Under the pieces are notes generated by a model. It did no database searches. It saw nothing but the letters and a program-made list of their open reading frames with translations, and was not told where the DNA came from. Positions 11,020 through 22,265 of a DNA stretch of 64,000 nt are shown here, in pieces (within the stretch, counting starts at the first letter, position 1; the number at the start of each line of letters is the position of its first letter). The stretch is from Theropithecus gelada. Its lineage: Eukaryota > Chordata > Mammalia > Primates > Cercopithecidae. The DNA is taken from assembly GCF_003255815.1 (NCBI RefSeq), contig NC_037682.1, forward strand, positions 4,838,030-4,902,029. Direction: 5' to 3'. A program made the position numbers and the translations under genes.

Positions 11020-11679
11020 CTGTTTATACATTGGCTATTAGTGATGTGGAAAGGCCTGACAGGACCAAAGCTACATTTGGGGCAGCAAGTGTAGGTGGTC
11101 AGCGATTCTGGCGGACTCACGGCTGGCCAGTGCTCTTGGAGGCAGTGGAACGCTGGCGGGGCCCCTTTTTATGTGGCCCTGGGGGGCACATTATAAAACA
11201 CCACGCCTGTGTGTCCTAACATGTGTGCATGCAGGCACCCAGCCCCAGGAGACTGCAAGAGAGGACGGGAGAGCCAGGGCCATGTGTGGGGAAGGGTTTC
11301 CTGGAAATCTGATCTTGCTCCAAACACATCGTGGGGGTCCAGCCGGGCGGGGGCGTTTCCATGGGACCCTTTGCTGCTCATGGAACCCCCTGCTTGGCTG
11401 AAGAGGCTTCCTAGGCAGTAAGAGCGTTTTTCACAGCAGCCTGGATGGCCCACCCTCTGAGACTCCACCTGATAGCGGTGGGAAAATGACCTCCTGGAGT
11501 CCCCTCGAAAATGGGCCATCTCTGTGGTCAGTGACCTGGAATGATCAGGGGACCTGAGGGATGCTTAGAAATCAAAACCAGAGGAAGGGGCTTAAGTCAC
11601 ATGTGTGAGTGAAAAGTTTGTCTGCAATAGAAAGTGGACACGGGACCTGATCCAGGCTCGCTGGCCTCCTTCCCGTTGC

Positions 11680-11830
11680 TGGAATGCTGCTAGCCTGGTG
11701 CTGCCTGCCGCAGGGCCTTTGCACGTGCCACTCCCTCTATCTGGAAGGCCTTCTCTCATCACAGTTCCTAAATCCCCCAGCTAGCCCCACCCTGCTCATC
11801 CTGCAAGACTATGGTACACAGCTTGGTGGG
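11680..11830 (+). repeat. L2 3'-end-like fragment
   Basis: The phrase cagggcctttgcacgtgcca followed by ctccctctatctggaaggcc is the familiar L2 3' region. It is diverged. Confidence 0.6.
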
Positions 11831-13389
11831 TGACGTACTTGAGGATGAACTCAGAGGTGGGTCAACTCTCAGACAAGGTGCCATGGTGAAGCAGGGCTGA
11901 AGAGGAGGACCTGCGTCTATCTGCCCTGTCACCAGGTGCAGGGAACCAGCCCTGCCACAAAACCGGTGGGAGCACAGAGACCCCGTGTCCCCAGGGACCA
12001 ACCCAGGCAGAGAGCCAGCCTGGGCCATGCAGCCCGAAGCCGCTGGACTTCTACTGCAACCATACATATTTCTACTGGAAGGAACGCTGCAGAGACCCGG
12101 GGGGGAAACTGAGGTCCAAGACCTAGCCCTGGGACCAGAACCACACCTCCTCCTTACCTCTAGTGACCTTTCCAAGGCTGTGCCCTGGCAGCAGCGACCT
12201 AGAGGAGCAATTTCAAAAACCCTAACTCCCGACGTCACCTTCTTTTCTGCCTGACCTCACTGCAGTCGTGTGGACTAGGGCTTGGCCACTCTAGAGGATC
12301 TCAGTCCTTTTGACCCTGGATGGGACTCCTCCACACTCCCCTTGACTTAGGACATGGACTTAGAGACTTCGGGCCTGCAAGGGTATCCCTGTGAGTGACC
12401 ACAGGCCATATGGTCGGGGGTCAAGCAGCCACCCGAGCAGTCAAGGGTTCGTCTTCTTTCTGTCTCCCGGGCCTGACCCCAGGAATTCAAGTTCCGAGCC
12501 GTTGACTCCCACTGCTCTCCATTTTACTTCCCACGGCATTCCTGCCACCACAGGAAGCCAAGGCAGCAAGATGGTCCCTCCCGTATGCACAGACTCCAGC
12601 TCTCACCAGACCTGCTGTGTCCCCGGGGAGCCATGGCCTCGTCATTTCAGAGGCTTCTACACAGTGATGGATGCTACCCTATGGCATGGCTCTCAGCAGG
12701 GCAAAAGACAGCTCAAGAAGGAGGGGAGGAGAGGCCGGAAAAGGCATTCCTTTGCTCTACAATGTTTTGGCTTTCACAAACTGCCTGCAGCTGTGGGCAA
12801 GGGACCTACTGACGGGGGAGGTTCTCAGCTACACAATTTAATCAGGAAGATTTTGTATCTATGGCTTAAGGGGTTCTGGAAACAGGTACCCAGGGAGCCT
12901 GGTCAGGATGGTTTTGTGGCAGCTTCTGGAATCAGGCTGTCTGTACCTGGTGGTGCCTCGTCAGGGGCCCTGCTTTCAGCAAGCCCTGGTGAGCTATTAA
13001 GGGTCTGGAACACTGCACGGAGATGTCCCCTGGCTGGATTACTTCCCACGGGACCGTGAGGGTTAAGAGAGGGCCAGGAACCCCCAGTCACCCCTAACGC
13101 TGGTCTATTTCCAGCCTGGATTTACCGCCCCTGCAGGGAGAGTCTGTCCACACAGCTCACAAACCGCTCAGGCCAAAGTGAAGGATGCGTTTGTGTTTAA
13201 AAGTGCTGGGCCATAAAACCGCCCTGCACGCTCCCAACCCAGCCCTCCTGTCTGAAACTGTTACACAGGCTTAAATCAAAACCCTCTTAAACACCCCAAG
13301 CCGGCTGCCCGCCTCCCACAGAGATGACTCGGAGGCGAGATTGCCACTTGGAGACCAACGCTGATCTCAAGCCCCAAAAACATGCTTAC

Positions 13390-13441
13390 CCATGCTGTAC
13401 TTGGCCTTGGTACACGTCGTTCTCTTCAAGATCTCATAGAC
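13390..13441 (-). CDS. ANO1: ANO1 coding exon 6 (residues 250-267, first base)
   Basis: The acceptor TGCAATAG is followed by 52 nt (VYEILKRTTCTKAKYSM plus one base of Gly267), with a GTAAGC donor at 13389-13384. It encodes the end of the N-terminal sheet region, with a basic patch KRTTCTKAK. The phase-1 donor can join either to cassette exon 6b or directly to exon 7; both choices keep the frame, because 6b is 66 nt and also phase 1/1. Confidence 0.95.
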
Positions 13442-14089
13442 CTATTGCAGAGACAAGAAGGAGGGGTGAGCAGTTACTGAAGGCACCTCCCACAAGCAGA
13501 AACAGTCTGTTGTGGCTGGAGAGGACCTGGTCACACATTACCCATAAAGACCTCTTTGGTGCTATTTTCCAAGGAAAGACAACGGCCTTTATTCAGGGAG
13601 GGCTGACCCAGCTGAGGGCTCTCAACACTGTCAAAGGCTTGAGATTCTCAGGGAGAAACAGGTACCACCTGCAGTTCCCATCGTTCACTTCCCACTTTCA
13701 TCTGGGAGTGATCGCAGCTGGTCCCAGCAAAGCACTGCTGTGCTCTCCTGGGCCTAATGCTGGTGTCCTGTGTCACAGCTGTGCCACATACCCTGCCTGG
13801 TGGGTTTACAACACGCTTGTGCTGAGAGCTGAGTTGGAACAGCACCACCCCGGGACACAACCCTGAATGTTCTAGGACTCTGGGGGATCGGGGGTGGTGG
13901 CGGTGAGGCGGGCCTTGGGATCCATTCCCCACAGCGGCAGGAGGTGGCCACCATCGGGCTCTGGGTTCCCGGTGCCTGGGCAGAGCCCTGCTGAAGGGAT
14001 CCCACCCCAGCCGCCTGCCCCTTGACTAGTGAAATATTTTGTTTGGTGGCCTCGGCAGCTCCGGCTCGGGAGTCTCTCTGCCTGGACCC

Positions 14090-14185
14090 TGGTGCCAGCT
14101 CTGCCATTTGCAGCTGTGTGATTTTGGACCAACGACATCACCACCCCAGCCTCAGTTTTTCTATCTGTAAACTGGGGTGAGAAGA
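14090..14185 (-). repeat. MIR fragment
   Basis: The stretch tgtgtgattttggaccaacg ... cctcagtttttctatctgta is the MIR core in reverse orientation. Confidence 0.65.
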
Positions 14186-14269
14186 ACTGGTTCTGCTATG
14201 CAGACGTGCATTTCAGAGCACACCAATTCGCCTCTACTCTCTCAGGCAAGGCCAACGTCCTTCCAGTGT

Positions 14270-14620
14270 CCCCAGGCCCAGACCATCTGACCTCTTCCCC
14301 TCTGCCTCCACCGGACCCACCTGTCCCAACAATCCTGCCCCCTGGCTGCCTCTCTCACTTTCCAAAACCACTCCTGCAGCCACAGGGCCTCCGCCCTGGC
14401 TGTTCCTTCTCCCAGAAGCACTTGTCCCCTTCAGATCGGAATAGGTCCAGGGTCTCGTTAACAACCACGCCCTAAAGCCACCACCTTCCCGGCGGCGCTG
14501 TCTTCCAGCTCGGCTTGCCTCTCGCCACCTGCCAGATTATAAATGTCCTCAGTGCCTCTTTTCTCCCAGCAGGTTCGGGCACACAGCAGGTACCCAATAC
14601 ATCCCTGCTGAATGAAGGAA
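14270..14620 (+). repeat. L2-like fragment
   Basis: The stretch contains cagggcctccgccctggctg and ends with gcacacagcaggtacccaat and ctgaatgaaggaa, the L2 3' end pattern. Confidence 0.5.
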
Positions 14621-14779
14621 GGAATCACCCACTCAGCTGTTCTCCATGGCCCCCTCCCCATCATCCCTCAGATCTAATCGGTCCTGACCTTGCTGATTCT
14701 CTTGTAACCACCTCCTGCCTTCCACATGTAGTTGTGGCCCCCATTGATGACCACCGCCATGAGCCCTCATCTACCAGTC

Positions 14780-15060
14780 ACCTGCCCTCCCACAGCTGGT
14801 CACTGGCAGTGATCCTTCTGGAACAGATCTCACCACATCCTCAACCTTGCTCCACAACTTTCTATGGCTCCCCAGTACCTACAGGCCAAAGGTCTAAAAC
14901 CCAAGACCAGCACAGTGGGCCTCTCCCTATCGAGCACTGCTGTTCTCTGACTCCTATCCACTTGCACACTGGGCCACCTCAACGCCAGGAGAGAGTGAAT
15001 GGTGTGGAGGAGAGGAGTGGGGAAGGGCTGTTACTCCTCCATGCCTTTGCCTAGAACCTC
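14780..15060 (+). repeat. L2-like fragment
   Basis: The stretch tttctatggctccccagtac ... ggccaaaggtctaaaaccca resembles the L2 3' region upstream of its terminus. It is moderately diverged. Confidence 0.5.
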
Positions 15061-16019
15061 AGCCAACCCTACATGCTGTTGGATTTTGATGACTATTAGG
15101 CCCGACTAACCAAGGCCAAAGCCATGAATTCTCAGTTTCTTTGGAGCATGTTGGCCATGTAGAAACTGGCCTCCAGGGTCTCTGGGAGAGAGAGCCCCTC
15201 CTCCCTGCCCCAGATCTGCCTGTCCCAGCAGTGGCTCAGAACCCCCCGTGCTGCTGCGACCTGCACCACCCTCCTGCTGGCTGCCTGCCAGTCTCAGGTG
15301 GTGGTCATGAGGAGCAGTCGTCTGGACAAGGTCACCCTGGCTGCCTCCTCCCAGCTCTCTGTCTCTGCCCAACCAGGCTGGGCTTTCTGGGCGGGGAAGA
15401 GAGAACAACAGCAACAGTTTGGCTGCCAGGTTAATTTCTTGTTTAGATTGAAGTTGTGTCCTGAGCCATGCACAGCCCTAGCTTGGCTGGTGGACAGGTT
15501 GGATAAACACGGAGCCAGTGTGTTGAGTAGGGCAGGGTGGCCTGGTCAGATTTCAAACCTCAGTTGGCTCCTCTGGCAAAGGCCTGGAAAGAGATCTCAA
15601 CCCACATGCCTTCGCCTCCATCACCCCCTCCCTCCTGCCCACACCTGCCTGCCCCGAAAGCCCCGCATCGTGGATTGATGGTCAGGCACGTACAACCCCA
15701 CCACGAAGAGGCTCTGAGAGATGTGCTGGGAGCTGCACAGATCCAGAAACACCGACCTCTGAAATCATTCCAGTGGTCTGGCTTCCCTCCTGCTTTCCCG
15801 AGCTCTGTGCTTATTCCCTTCCTCTGAGCTGCCCCAGCCTGGGGCACGACCATCCCCTGGGCCCCTCGCTGCCCTCTCCCTTTCATTATTCTAATTATTT
15901 CTGTCACAGACAATTAGAGCCGGTTTCCACCGGGAGGAGTTTCACCAAAATGAAATTATCATCTGGATCCCCAGGGCCACCTTGCCAGGGAGCCGTTTCC
16001 AGGCGCGCGAGATACTTAC

Positions 16020-16074
16020 AATCGTACTCCGGGTTTTACTGTCAAAAAACGAATCCTTATCAGACAGGTCAAAC
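16020..16074 (-). CDS. ANO1: ANO1 coding exon 5 (residues 231-249)
   Basis: The acceptor TTTCCACAG is followed by 55 nt. The first base completes the Leu codon opened by exon 4, and 18 codons follow (FDLSDKDSFFDSKTRSTI). The donor is GTAAGT at 16019-16014, phase 0. This is a family-conserved surface segment of the N-terminal domain. The phase match with exon 4 (2+1) and exon 6 (phase 0) confirms the joins. Confidence 0.95.
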
Positions 16075-17656
16075 CTGTGGAAACACCAGGAAGGAGACAA
16101 GACACAGTTCACCAGAGCCCGTGGTTCTCCGGGTTTCAAGGCCCCGGGAAACCACATTGTCCCCATTAGCGGCGACTGTGAAATGGACGGAACTCTGTCC
16201 GCACGCCAGATATGACCCGTCCGCCCCTGGGCATTTGGAACAGTCTGTTTCACCGCCCCTGCACCCGGGCGCGGCCTGAGACCCACACAGGTGGGAAGTG
16301 ACCTAAGAGGCAAGTATGGTCAGACCACCCCCCCCACCCCCCCACCCCCCCACAGCCCCCCCGGAAGATCCCTGCTTCCTTTTGGTGACATTCTCAGCGG
16401 GCAGTTTTGAAAGCCTCTGCTTCAACAAGGCAGGGGACAGGGGCAGTATCACCGCCACGGGCAGACAGTTCCAACCTTGAAAACAATCTCCCTTCCAATG
16501 CTTTGGGTCCTGATGGGCTGCACAGGGATGGCCCAAGGCTTCCTGAGGGTGGAGGGGCATCTTGGGAACACACTCCCTGCTCTCCCTACGCTCCAAGGCA
16601 CTTGGGGGAGAGCTGGGGAGGGTGCCTGGGTTTCCACCTCCACGGAGCCTGGAGGTGATCCCAGCCCTGGCCAGGCAGTAGGGCTGACAGTCAACCCAGG
16701 GCAGAGGCGAGGGAGGTTGGCGGGGCTCCTGGAAGGAGGGCGGTTTCTCTAATGTCCCAAGTCCCTGTTCTGGAGCTGGAGGAGAGGGCTGGGCTTGGGG
16801 GTCGCTTCTTTCTCTCTGGTGGCATGTCCTGTCCCCTGTAGGAATGAGGACCTGGTAAAAGCATCCTGTGATGCTCATGGCTCCACCCCTACTACATTTA
16901 TGAGCAAGGGCCCCTGTGAGCTGAGGCACCTGTTCGTCCTCCCTGTCTGCTCTTCCATGCCCCCGACCCTGTGAGGCCGGCACTGTCCAGGAGCCCTCCT
17001 GCCCCTTAGAACTTCCATCCAAAGTCCGTCTGGGTTCCCACGGCTCAAGCTTTCTATTCCCACCTCTGCCCACGCTCCAGCTCTGCCCGGTGAGGCCCGC
17101 AGAGGCCTTGCAGTCACTGCTGACCCAGGTGGCTACGCCCCACTGCCCTCGGGAGCGGAGGAGGAGGGAAGGTTCCAGAATAGGCATGGCCCTGCCAGGC
17201 AAGCCAGCTGGCGGTGAGTCCCTGGGGCCTCAGGCCTCCTGCCTGGGGATGCTTTTCAATTTCTGCCACAAGGAGTGAGACTCACTTGGGCTCAAGGCTA
17301 CCTGGACTGCAGGAGGCCTCGTTAGCCAGACCCTGGAGGGGGGTGGGGTGGCGGCGGCAGGGAGCGGGTGGGAAGGCATGTCCAGACCACTGCTTTGGGG
17401 TCCTCACACAGGCCAAAGAAGTTTTTCCTGTGTCGCCAAGCAGAACAAGATTCTGTGTCCTCCTAACTCCTCAGTTAACAGTGATCTTAGAAATCATTTC
17501 CACGACGTCTTCTGGGCTCAGCAACCACAAAGCTCTTACAAGAACACGCTCTTCTTTTGGGGGGGGGGCAGATAATCAATCTGCATTTCTCATGCTAGAA
17601 GGTGAAATCCCCACACACAGGACCCTTTGGGGAGCAGGTTGGGGGTCCTCACTTAC
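16075..17656 (-). other. ANO1: ANO1 intron 4
   Basis: There is no Alu or L1. The only distinctive element is the C-rich tract at 16320-16365. The 299-codon minus-strand open frame at 16303-17202 starts within non-repetitive GC-rich intron and shows no recognisable domain. Confidence 0.88.
16320..16365 (-). repeat. Poly-G tract (CCCCCCCA repeats on plus), G-quadruplex candidate
   Basis: On the plus strand runs of seven or more C are separated by single A or ACAG. The ANO1 transcript would therefore carry at least four runs of about seven G with loops of one to a few bases, about 250 bases upstream of exon 5. Confidence 0.8.
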
Positions 17657-17808
17657 AGATGCTGCTTCTCCCGGGAGAAGGGATAGGAAAGTCTCTTCAT
17701 GGTCTGGGGCCTGTGCTCGGCCACTTTGGGCTGGATGGGGTCTGTGAGTTTCTGGAGCACAGAGTTGATTTTTTTCAGGAGGCCACGGGTCTCATTAATG
17801 TGGTACAT
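17657..17808 (-). CDS. ANO1: ANO1 coding exon 4 (residues 181-231)
   Basis: The acceptor TTATCTGCAG runs directly into ATG TAC CAC (MYHINETRGLLKK). The exon is 152 nt, 50 codons plus two bases of Leu231, with a GTAAGT donor at 17656-17651. It encodes the conserved stretch INSVLQKLTDPIQPKVAEHR and SYPFSREKQHL of the cytosolic N-terminal domain. A Leu stands where I recall Ile in human (QKLTDP). The exon's first codon is an in-frame ATG (Met181), but nothing here shows it is used as a start. Confidence 0.95.
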
Positions 17809-18628
17809 CTGCAGATAAGACAAGCAACTGGGGAGCCGCGTCACCCGGCTGGACCACGATCCATGGAATCTGTTCTCAGACGGTCAGAGACCCATCCCAC
17901 CCCATGCAATGGCGCGTCCTGAGAGCAGAGCGCCTGGGTGGGCCGGAATGCACCGCCCCTCCCTGCCCACGCCGTGAAAGCCCGGAGTTTCAGGAGCGCC
18001 CAGCCAAAAGCACAATTACAATGCATTCCAGAGAATTTCCCCCCTAAACTTTACTTTTGCTTCGAAAGAGGGAATCCAAGTGGTCTCTGAGGGAGCGAGA
18101 AGCAGGAGGTTGATTTGCTATAGCTAGCCCAGCTTCACCCGTCCGCCTGCCAGAGTAAATATCGACTCCAAGCTAAGCTTCTGGGAACACACTGTCAAAC
18201 TGCTTTTTAGATACAAGGTTTTCACAGATTAAAAAGAAAAATCCCAGTAAGCCAGAAAACGTAATTAAAGTGAATCTGATAAATTAGCTGAGATGCCACA
18301 AACACGAAAGCCCCAGGGCCCGAACTGTAACTGCGTCTGCATGTACAGACGATTCCTTGGGGGCTGAGAGGTGGGCTCTTCTGCCTGCACCATCTCTTGG
18401 TAGGGTTTGGTCTGGGGTCTCTAGAGACCGCCCAGGGCTGGGTCATCAGGACTCCGGAGCCTGGGGGCCTTGTCACGTCGAGCCACATGGTCCTCCCAGG
18501 GGTAGCCGTGAAGCCCACTAGGCTTTTTATAAAACTCAGGGCCTCGACGTATGCATGTTTCACCGCCGGGCGTCCCAGTGACCTCTAGACTTGGCGATTC
18601 ATTTCGGAGCAGAACCATCAATACCAAC
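17809..18628 (-). other. ANO1: ANO1 intron 3
   Basis: This short intron of 820 bases has no interspersed repeat I can name. The part near 18180-18300 is A/T-rich. Confidence 0.9.
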
Positions 18629-18727
18629 CTTCTTCGTCGGCATCTTCAGTTTCAGAAACTCGGCCTCTCTGCACAGCACGTTCCAGGGCGCGTGGATTTT
18701 CACAAACCCGACTCCATGGATTTTAGT
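18629..18727 (-). CDS. ANO1: ANO1 coding exon 3 (residues 148-180)
   Basis: Acceptor CTCTCTCCAG at 18737-18728, 33 codons (TKIHGVGFVKIHAPW to FLKLKMPTKK), then a GTTGGT donor at 18628-18623; phase 0 on both sides. The last part (residues about 161-179, PWNVLCREAEFLKLKM) corresponds to the N-terminal segment reported as necessary for TMEM16A homodimerisation. The donor GTTGGT is off-consensus at +3 and +4, so this splice site may be weak. The flanking introns are very unequal: 15.6 kb upstream and 0.8 kb downstream. Confidence 0.95.
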
Positions 18728-18799
18728 CTGGAGAGAGAAGGAAGGTTCTGGGTCAGGGTGGGTGGATCTGTGTGGAAAACTACCTTGATCTTCAGATAC

Positions 18800-18960
18800 C
18801 GCTACAATTTATTGAGCAGCTACTGTGTATGGCTGCTTTCACCGCGACCTCATTCCACGTTGACAACACTTTGAGGTGCATCTACAATCCCCTTTTAGCA
18901 GAAGGTGGGAGGAAGTACAGGGGGCTATGGGAGCTCCCCCAGGTCACACAGGAACCTTTA
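18800..18960 (+). repeat. MIR fragment
   Basis: The stretch tttattgagcagctactgtg ... ccaggtcacacagga fits the MIR core over its full length, with divergence. Confidence 0.65.
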
Positions 18961-20165
18961 AGAGCCAGGAGGGTTTAGAGGAGGATCCCCGGGGGGTACA
19001 GACTCCAAAACACCAGGGAAGTTTTCAGGAGGGTTTAGCCGAGGGCCCCCAGAGTGGCCCAGGCCACAAAAGAGGACCTTTCAGGACGCAGAGCCCAGGC
19101 CCCTCGGCCTCCACCTGGGATCACTCAGGGACCTGTGGGTGCCTGAGCAGTGCCGAGGAGGGGATGGCTGAAGATGGTCCCTACTCTGGGCATCTTCCCC
19201 TGTGGGTCAGGGCCATACCTCTGCCTGCCTCGGGTCCACGTCCCGGGTTCCCTTCTATCTGCACTGACTTGATCCTAAAGAGAATGGGCAGCCTGGTGCA
19301 CGGGCTCGAAGGCAGGCCTGAGTTCAAGTCCAGCGCCCTCCCTAAACAGCTGCAAGCTTGGCCAAGTCACCTCTCTTTGGTCCTCAATGTCAACAGTGAA
19401 CAGCAGAGAGTCACCGAGCGCTGGCTGGCGAGGATGCGGCATAAGCTAGGGGCCTCATGAGAAATGACTCCATCAATCTCCATGGCCAGCTTGATGGGAA
19501 AGGCCGCCTTTACAGATGGGAACACTGAGGCTGGCGGAGATGAAGTCACTACAAACACAGGCTGCACTCAAACACAGGCAGCCCTGCCCGGACTCCCCAC
19601 TCTTAATCGGGGATCAGGTGCAAAGATGCCCCCAACGTCTCAAGCTTTCCCTCTCCCCTCTGGATTTCGCATTTAAGAGAGTCCCTTTACCAAAGGAGCA
19701 GCATGTATGCGGCCGCAACGTATTTCCCCATCAAAGACACATGTCACATCCATCGGCCTTCCTGTCACCCTGAGACCACCCAGCTGCCCGGGGTGCTGAC
19801 ACAACAAGAAGCAAAACGGTGCCGAGTCCTCCTGAGCCAGAGCTGCCTAAGGGCAGTGGGGTCCTTGGTCCCCCGGGGCTTGGGGGTCAGACCGGGGCTT
19901 CCAGACTGAAGTCCCATCCACCTCTCCTTTCCACAATTCTGAGACTTAAAGGAAGGGATGGGAAGTCTTGGCAAAAAGGCAGACGGAAGGAAGAGCGAGT
20001 GCCGGCTGGGACCTCATCCATCCCCTCTGGGTGCAGAGCGACCAGGTGCAGGCTCAGGGCCTGACCTGGGTTCTGGACCCCTTGAGCATTTGACACAAGT
20101 ACATAGGTTCGTTGTAGCTTGTTGACAAAAAGCAATGAAGCCAGAGTCACTTGGGGATGAGTTTT

Positions 20166-20454
20166 TGTTTGTTTGTTTTGTTTTTAATCATTTTTTGTTT
20201 TTTTGAGATGGAGTCTCACTCTTGTTGCCCAGGCTGGAGTGCAGTGGCGCGATCTCAACTCACTGCAACCTCCGCCTCCTGGGTTCAAGCGATTCTCCTA
20301 CCTCAGTCTCCCGAGTAGCTGGGATTACAGGTGTGCACCACCATGCCTGGCTAATTTCTGTATTTTTAGTAGAGATGGGATTTCACCATGTTGGCCAGGC
20401 TGGTCTGGAACTCCTGACCTCAGGCGATCAGCCTGCCTCGGCCTCCCAAAGTGT
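20166..20454 (-). mobile_element. Alu, 5'-truncated, minus orientation
   Basis: It reads as the reverse complement of an Alu and stops at cctcccaaagtg, so about 35 bases of the Alu 5' end are absent. The 17-bp repeat ACTTGGGGATGAGTTTT flanks it at 20149-20165 and 20455-20471, proving truncation at insertion. Confidence 0.93.
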
Positions 20455-20486
20455 ACTTGGGGATGAGTTTTAAGAAAACAAAATCT

Positions 20487-20780
20487 GGCCGGGCGCGGTG
20501 GCTCAAGCCTGTAATCCCAGCACTTTGGGAGGCCGAGATGGGTAGATCACGAAGTCAGGAGATTGAGACCATTCTGGCTAACATGGTGAAACCCCGTTTC
20601 TACTAAAAAATACAAAAAACTAGCCGGGCGTGGTGGCGGGCGCCTGTAGTCCCAGCTACTCGGGAGGCTGAGGCAGGAGAATGGTGTAAACCCGGGAGAC
20701 GGAGCTTGCAGTGAGCTGAGATCTGGACACTGCACTCCAGACTGGGCGACAGAGCCAGACTCCATCTCAAAAAAAAAAAA
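20487..20780 (+). mobile_element. Alu (young S/Y-type), full length
   Basis: It begins GGCCGGGCGCGGTGGCTCAA and ends in an A-tail. A perfect 15-bp TSD, AAGAAAACAAAATCT, lies at 20472-20486 and 20781-20795. It forms an inverted pair with the Alu 32 bases before it. Confidence 0.95.
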
Positions 20781-21214
20781 AAGAAAACAAAATCTGAAGT
20801 GGGTCAAGTCAATGTACTCAGTGAGAGCCTTGGTGGAAGCCTGTGAATGCGACGGTCCCGGGGACCTGGGCGAAGCTTCCAGGTCCAGCAGAGAGAGTTA
20901 AACGCAGGGCCCCGGCACCTCAGGTGACCCACCGAGGAAGGGAGACCCTCCTTGACGCCCCAGCTTCATCCCATGCTTCTTCCTGATCCGACAGAAAAGC
21001 AAATGGCCATGGGGTGAATCCTGTCTTGTCGCTCCTCCTGAAGCCCACCCACGGTGGTTTATGCTGATGGTGAGGCCTCCGGCTGCATCCACGAGGCCTG
21101 CCCTACGCCATCCTCTCCCCAGCACCGCCACTCAGGTCTCTTCTGTGCTGCCCTGCTGCCCACGGCAGGCTCAGAGCAGTCGCTTTGCACATATTTATAG
21201 AATGAACGAACGAA

Positions 21215-21400
21215 GGGCAATAATACAGTAATAGTAATAGTAATGTTGACAGAGGCTGACATCCACTCAATGTCAGTTATGCGCCGGTCCCTGCTGCATG
21301 CATTCCATGCATATTAACTCATTTCGTCCTCACCGCAAGCCTGTGAGGCAGGTCCCATCATCATCCTCATTTCACAGCTGGGAAAACTGAGGCCCTGAGG
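21215..21400 (+). repeat. MIR, nearly complete
   Basis: The stretch gacatccactcaatgtcagt ... attaactcatttcgtcctca ... ttcacagctgggaaaactga covers most of the MIR consensus. Confidence 0.75.
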
Positions 21401-21409
21401 TGTGTGCCA

Positions 21410-21870
21410 TGCTGGCCATTGTGGGATCCTCCTGCAGCTGCTGTAACACGTGACCCCAAAGTGGGCAGCTTAAACTACAGAGGTTCATTCTCCTTCAGCT
21501 CTGGAGGCCTGAAGTCCACAGTCAAAGTGTCTCCAGGGCCGCGCTCCCTCCGAAGGCCCCAGGAGAGGATCCTTCCTGCCTCTCCCAGCTTCCAGGGGCT
21601 CTGGGTGTTCCCTGGCTGTGGCCACATCGCTCCAGCTGCTGGCTCCTCGGTGGCACGGTCTCCTCTCCTCACTAGGTCTCGAATCTCCCTCTGCCATTCT
21701 CTGCTATTGGATTTATGGCCCACCTTAAATCCAGGATGATCTCATCCAGAAATGTTTAACTTAATTCCCTCTGCGAAGACCCTTCTTCCAAACAAGGCCG
21801 CGTTCGCATGCTCCAGGAGCATGTGGCTCGGGGGCCACCGCTCAGCCCCTGCTCCCACCCTGAAGCTGTA
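21410..21870 (-). repeat. Ancient LTR/MaLR-like repeat
   Basis: The stretch ggcagcttaaactacagagg ... ctctggaggcctgaagtcca ... ttaaatccaggatgatctca matches, in reverse, the same repeat class as 30025-30450. I think it is a MaLR/MLT1-type LTR, but the exact family name is uncertain. Confidence 0.5.
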
Positions 21871-22194
21871 GGTTGGGGTCCTGCAGGGCTTTGTGCAGGG
21901 GCCTGTCCCAGTGGTTAGGGGAGCTGTGCAGAAGCGTGGACCCAGGAGTGGGAGCCTGAGGCTGCTTCAGGGAGACAGCGGCCTGGGGACTCTTGTGGGG
22001 AGCCTAGGGCTGAAGGACATAAGGTGTGGGTTGAGAACTGATGATCTCAGCATGAACTGGAGGAGGCAGCACCAGGGGCTCTGGCAAGATGAGCCCACAT
22101 CCTTCTGTGGCCCTCGAGGGGCAGATTGAGTGGGCACCGTGCTTAGAGGCCTGGGACGGCGTGGCCTGGGCTGGAATCCTGCCCTGCCCCCGTG

Positions 22195-22265
22195 TGGTTT
22201 CCACAAAGTGACTTAACCTCTCTGAGCCTGCATTTCCTCATCGCAAACTGGGTATTACAAGACCT
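22195..22265 (-). repeat. MIR fragment
   Basis: The stretch aagtgacttaacctctctga followed by gcctgcatttcctcatcgca is the MIR core in reverse. Confidence 0.7.

Larger units (their letters stand above)
10442..13389 (-). other. ANO1: ANO1 intron 6 (contains cassette exon 6b)
   Basis: Apart from exon 6b (10954-11019) and an L2-like fragment near 11680-11830, I see no repeat or gene. This is the least repeat-invaded of the larger introns. Confidence 0.88.
13442..16019 (-). other. ANO1: ANO1 intron 5
   Basis: It contains MIR and L2 debris (14090-15060) and otherwise no identifiable feature. It is notable for having no Alu over 2.6 kb. Confidence 0.88.

Noticed and set aside
12391..13059. 222-codon plus-strand open frame in intron 6
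   Set aside because: No domain, no splice or promoter context, antisense to ANO1; consistent with chance.
16303..17202. 299-codon minus-strand open frame
   Set aside because: It lies in ANO1 intron 4 between two well-supported exons and includes the poly-G tract. No start, splice or domain evidence supports it.
18551..18874. Plus-strand open frame across ANO1 exon 3
   Set aside because: It is the antisense shadow of a real minus-strand exon with correct splice sites and phase.
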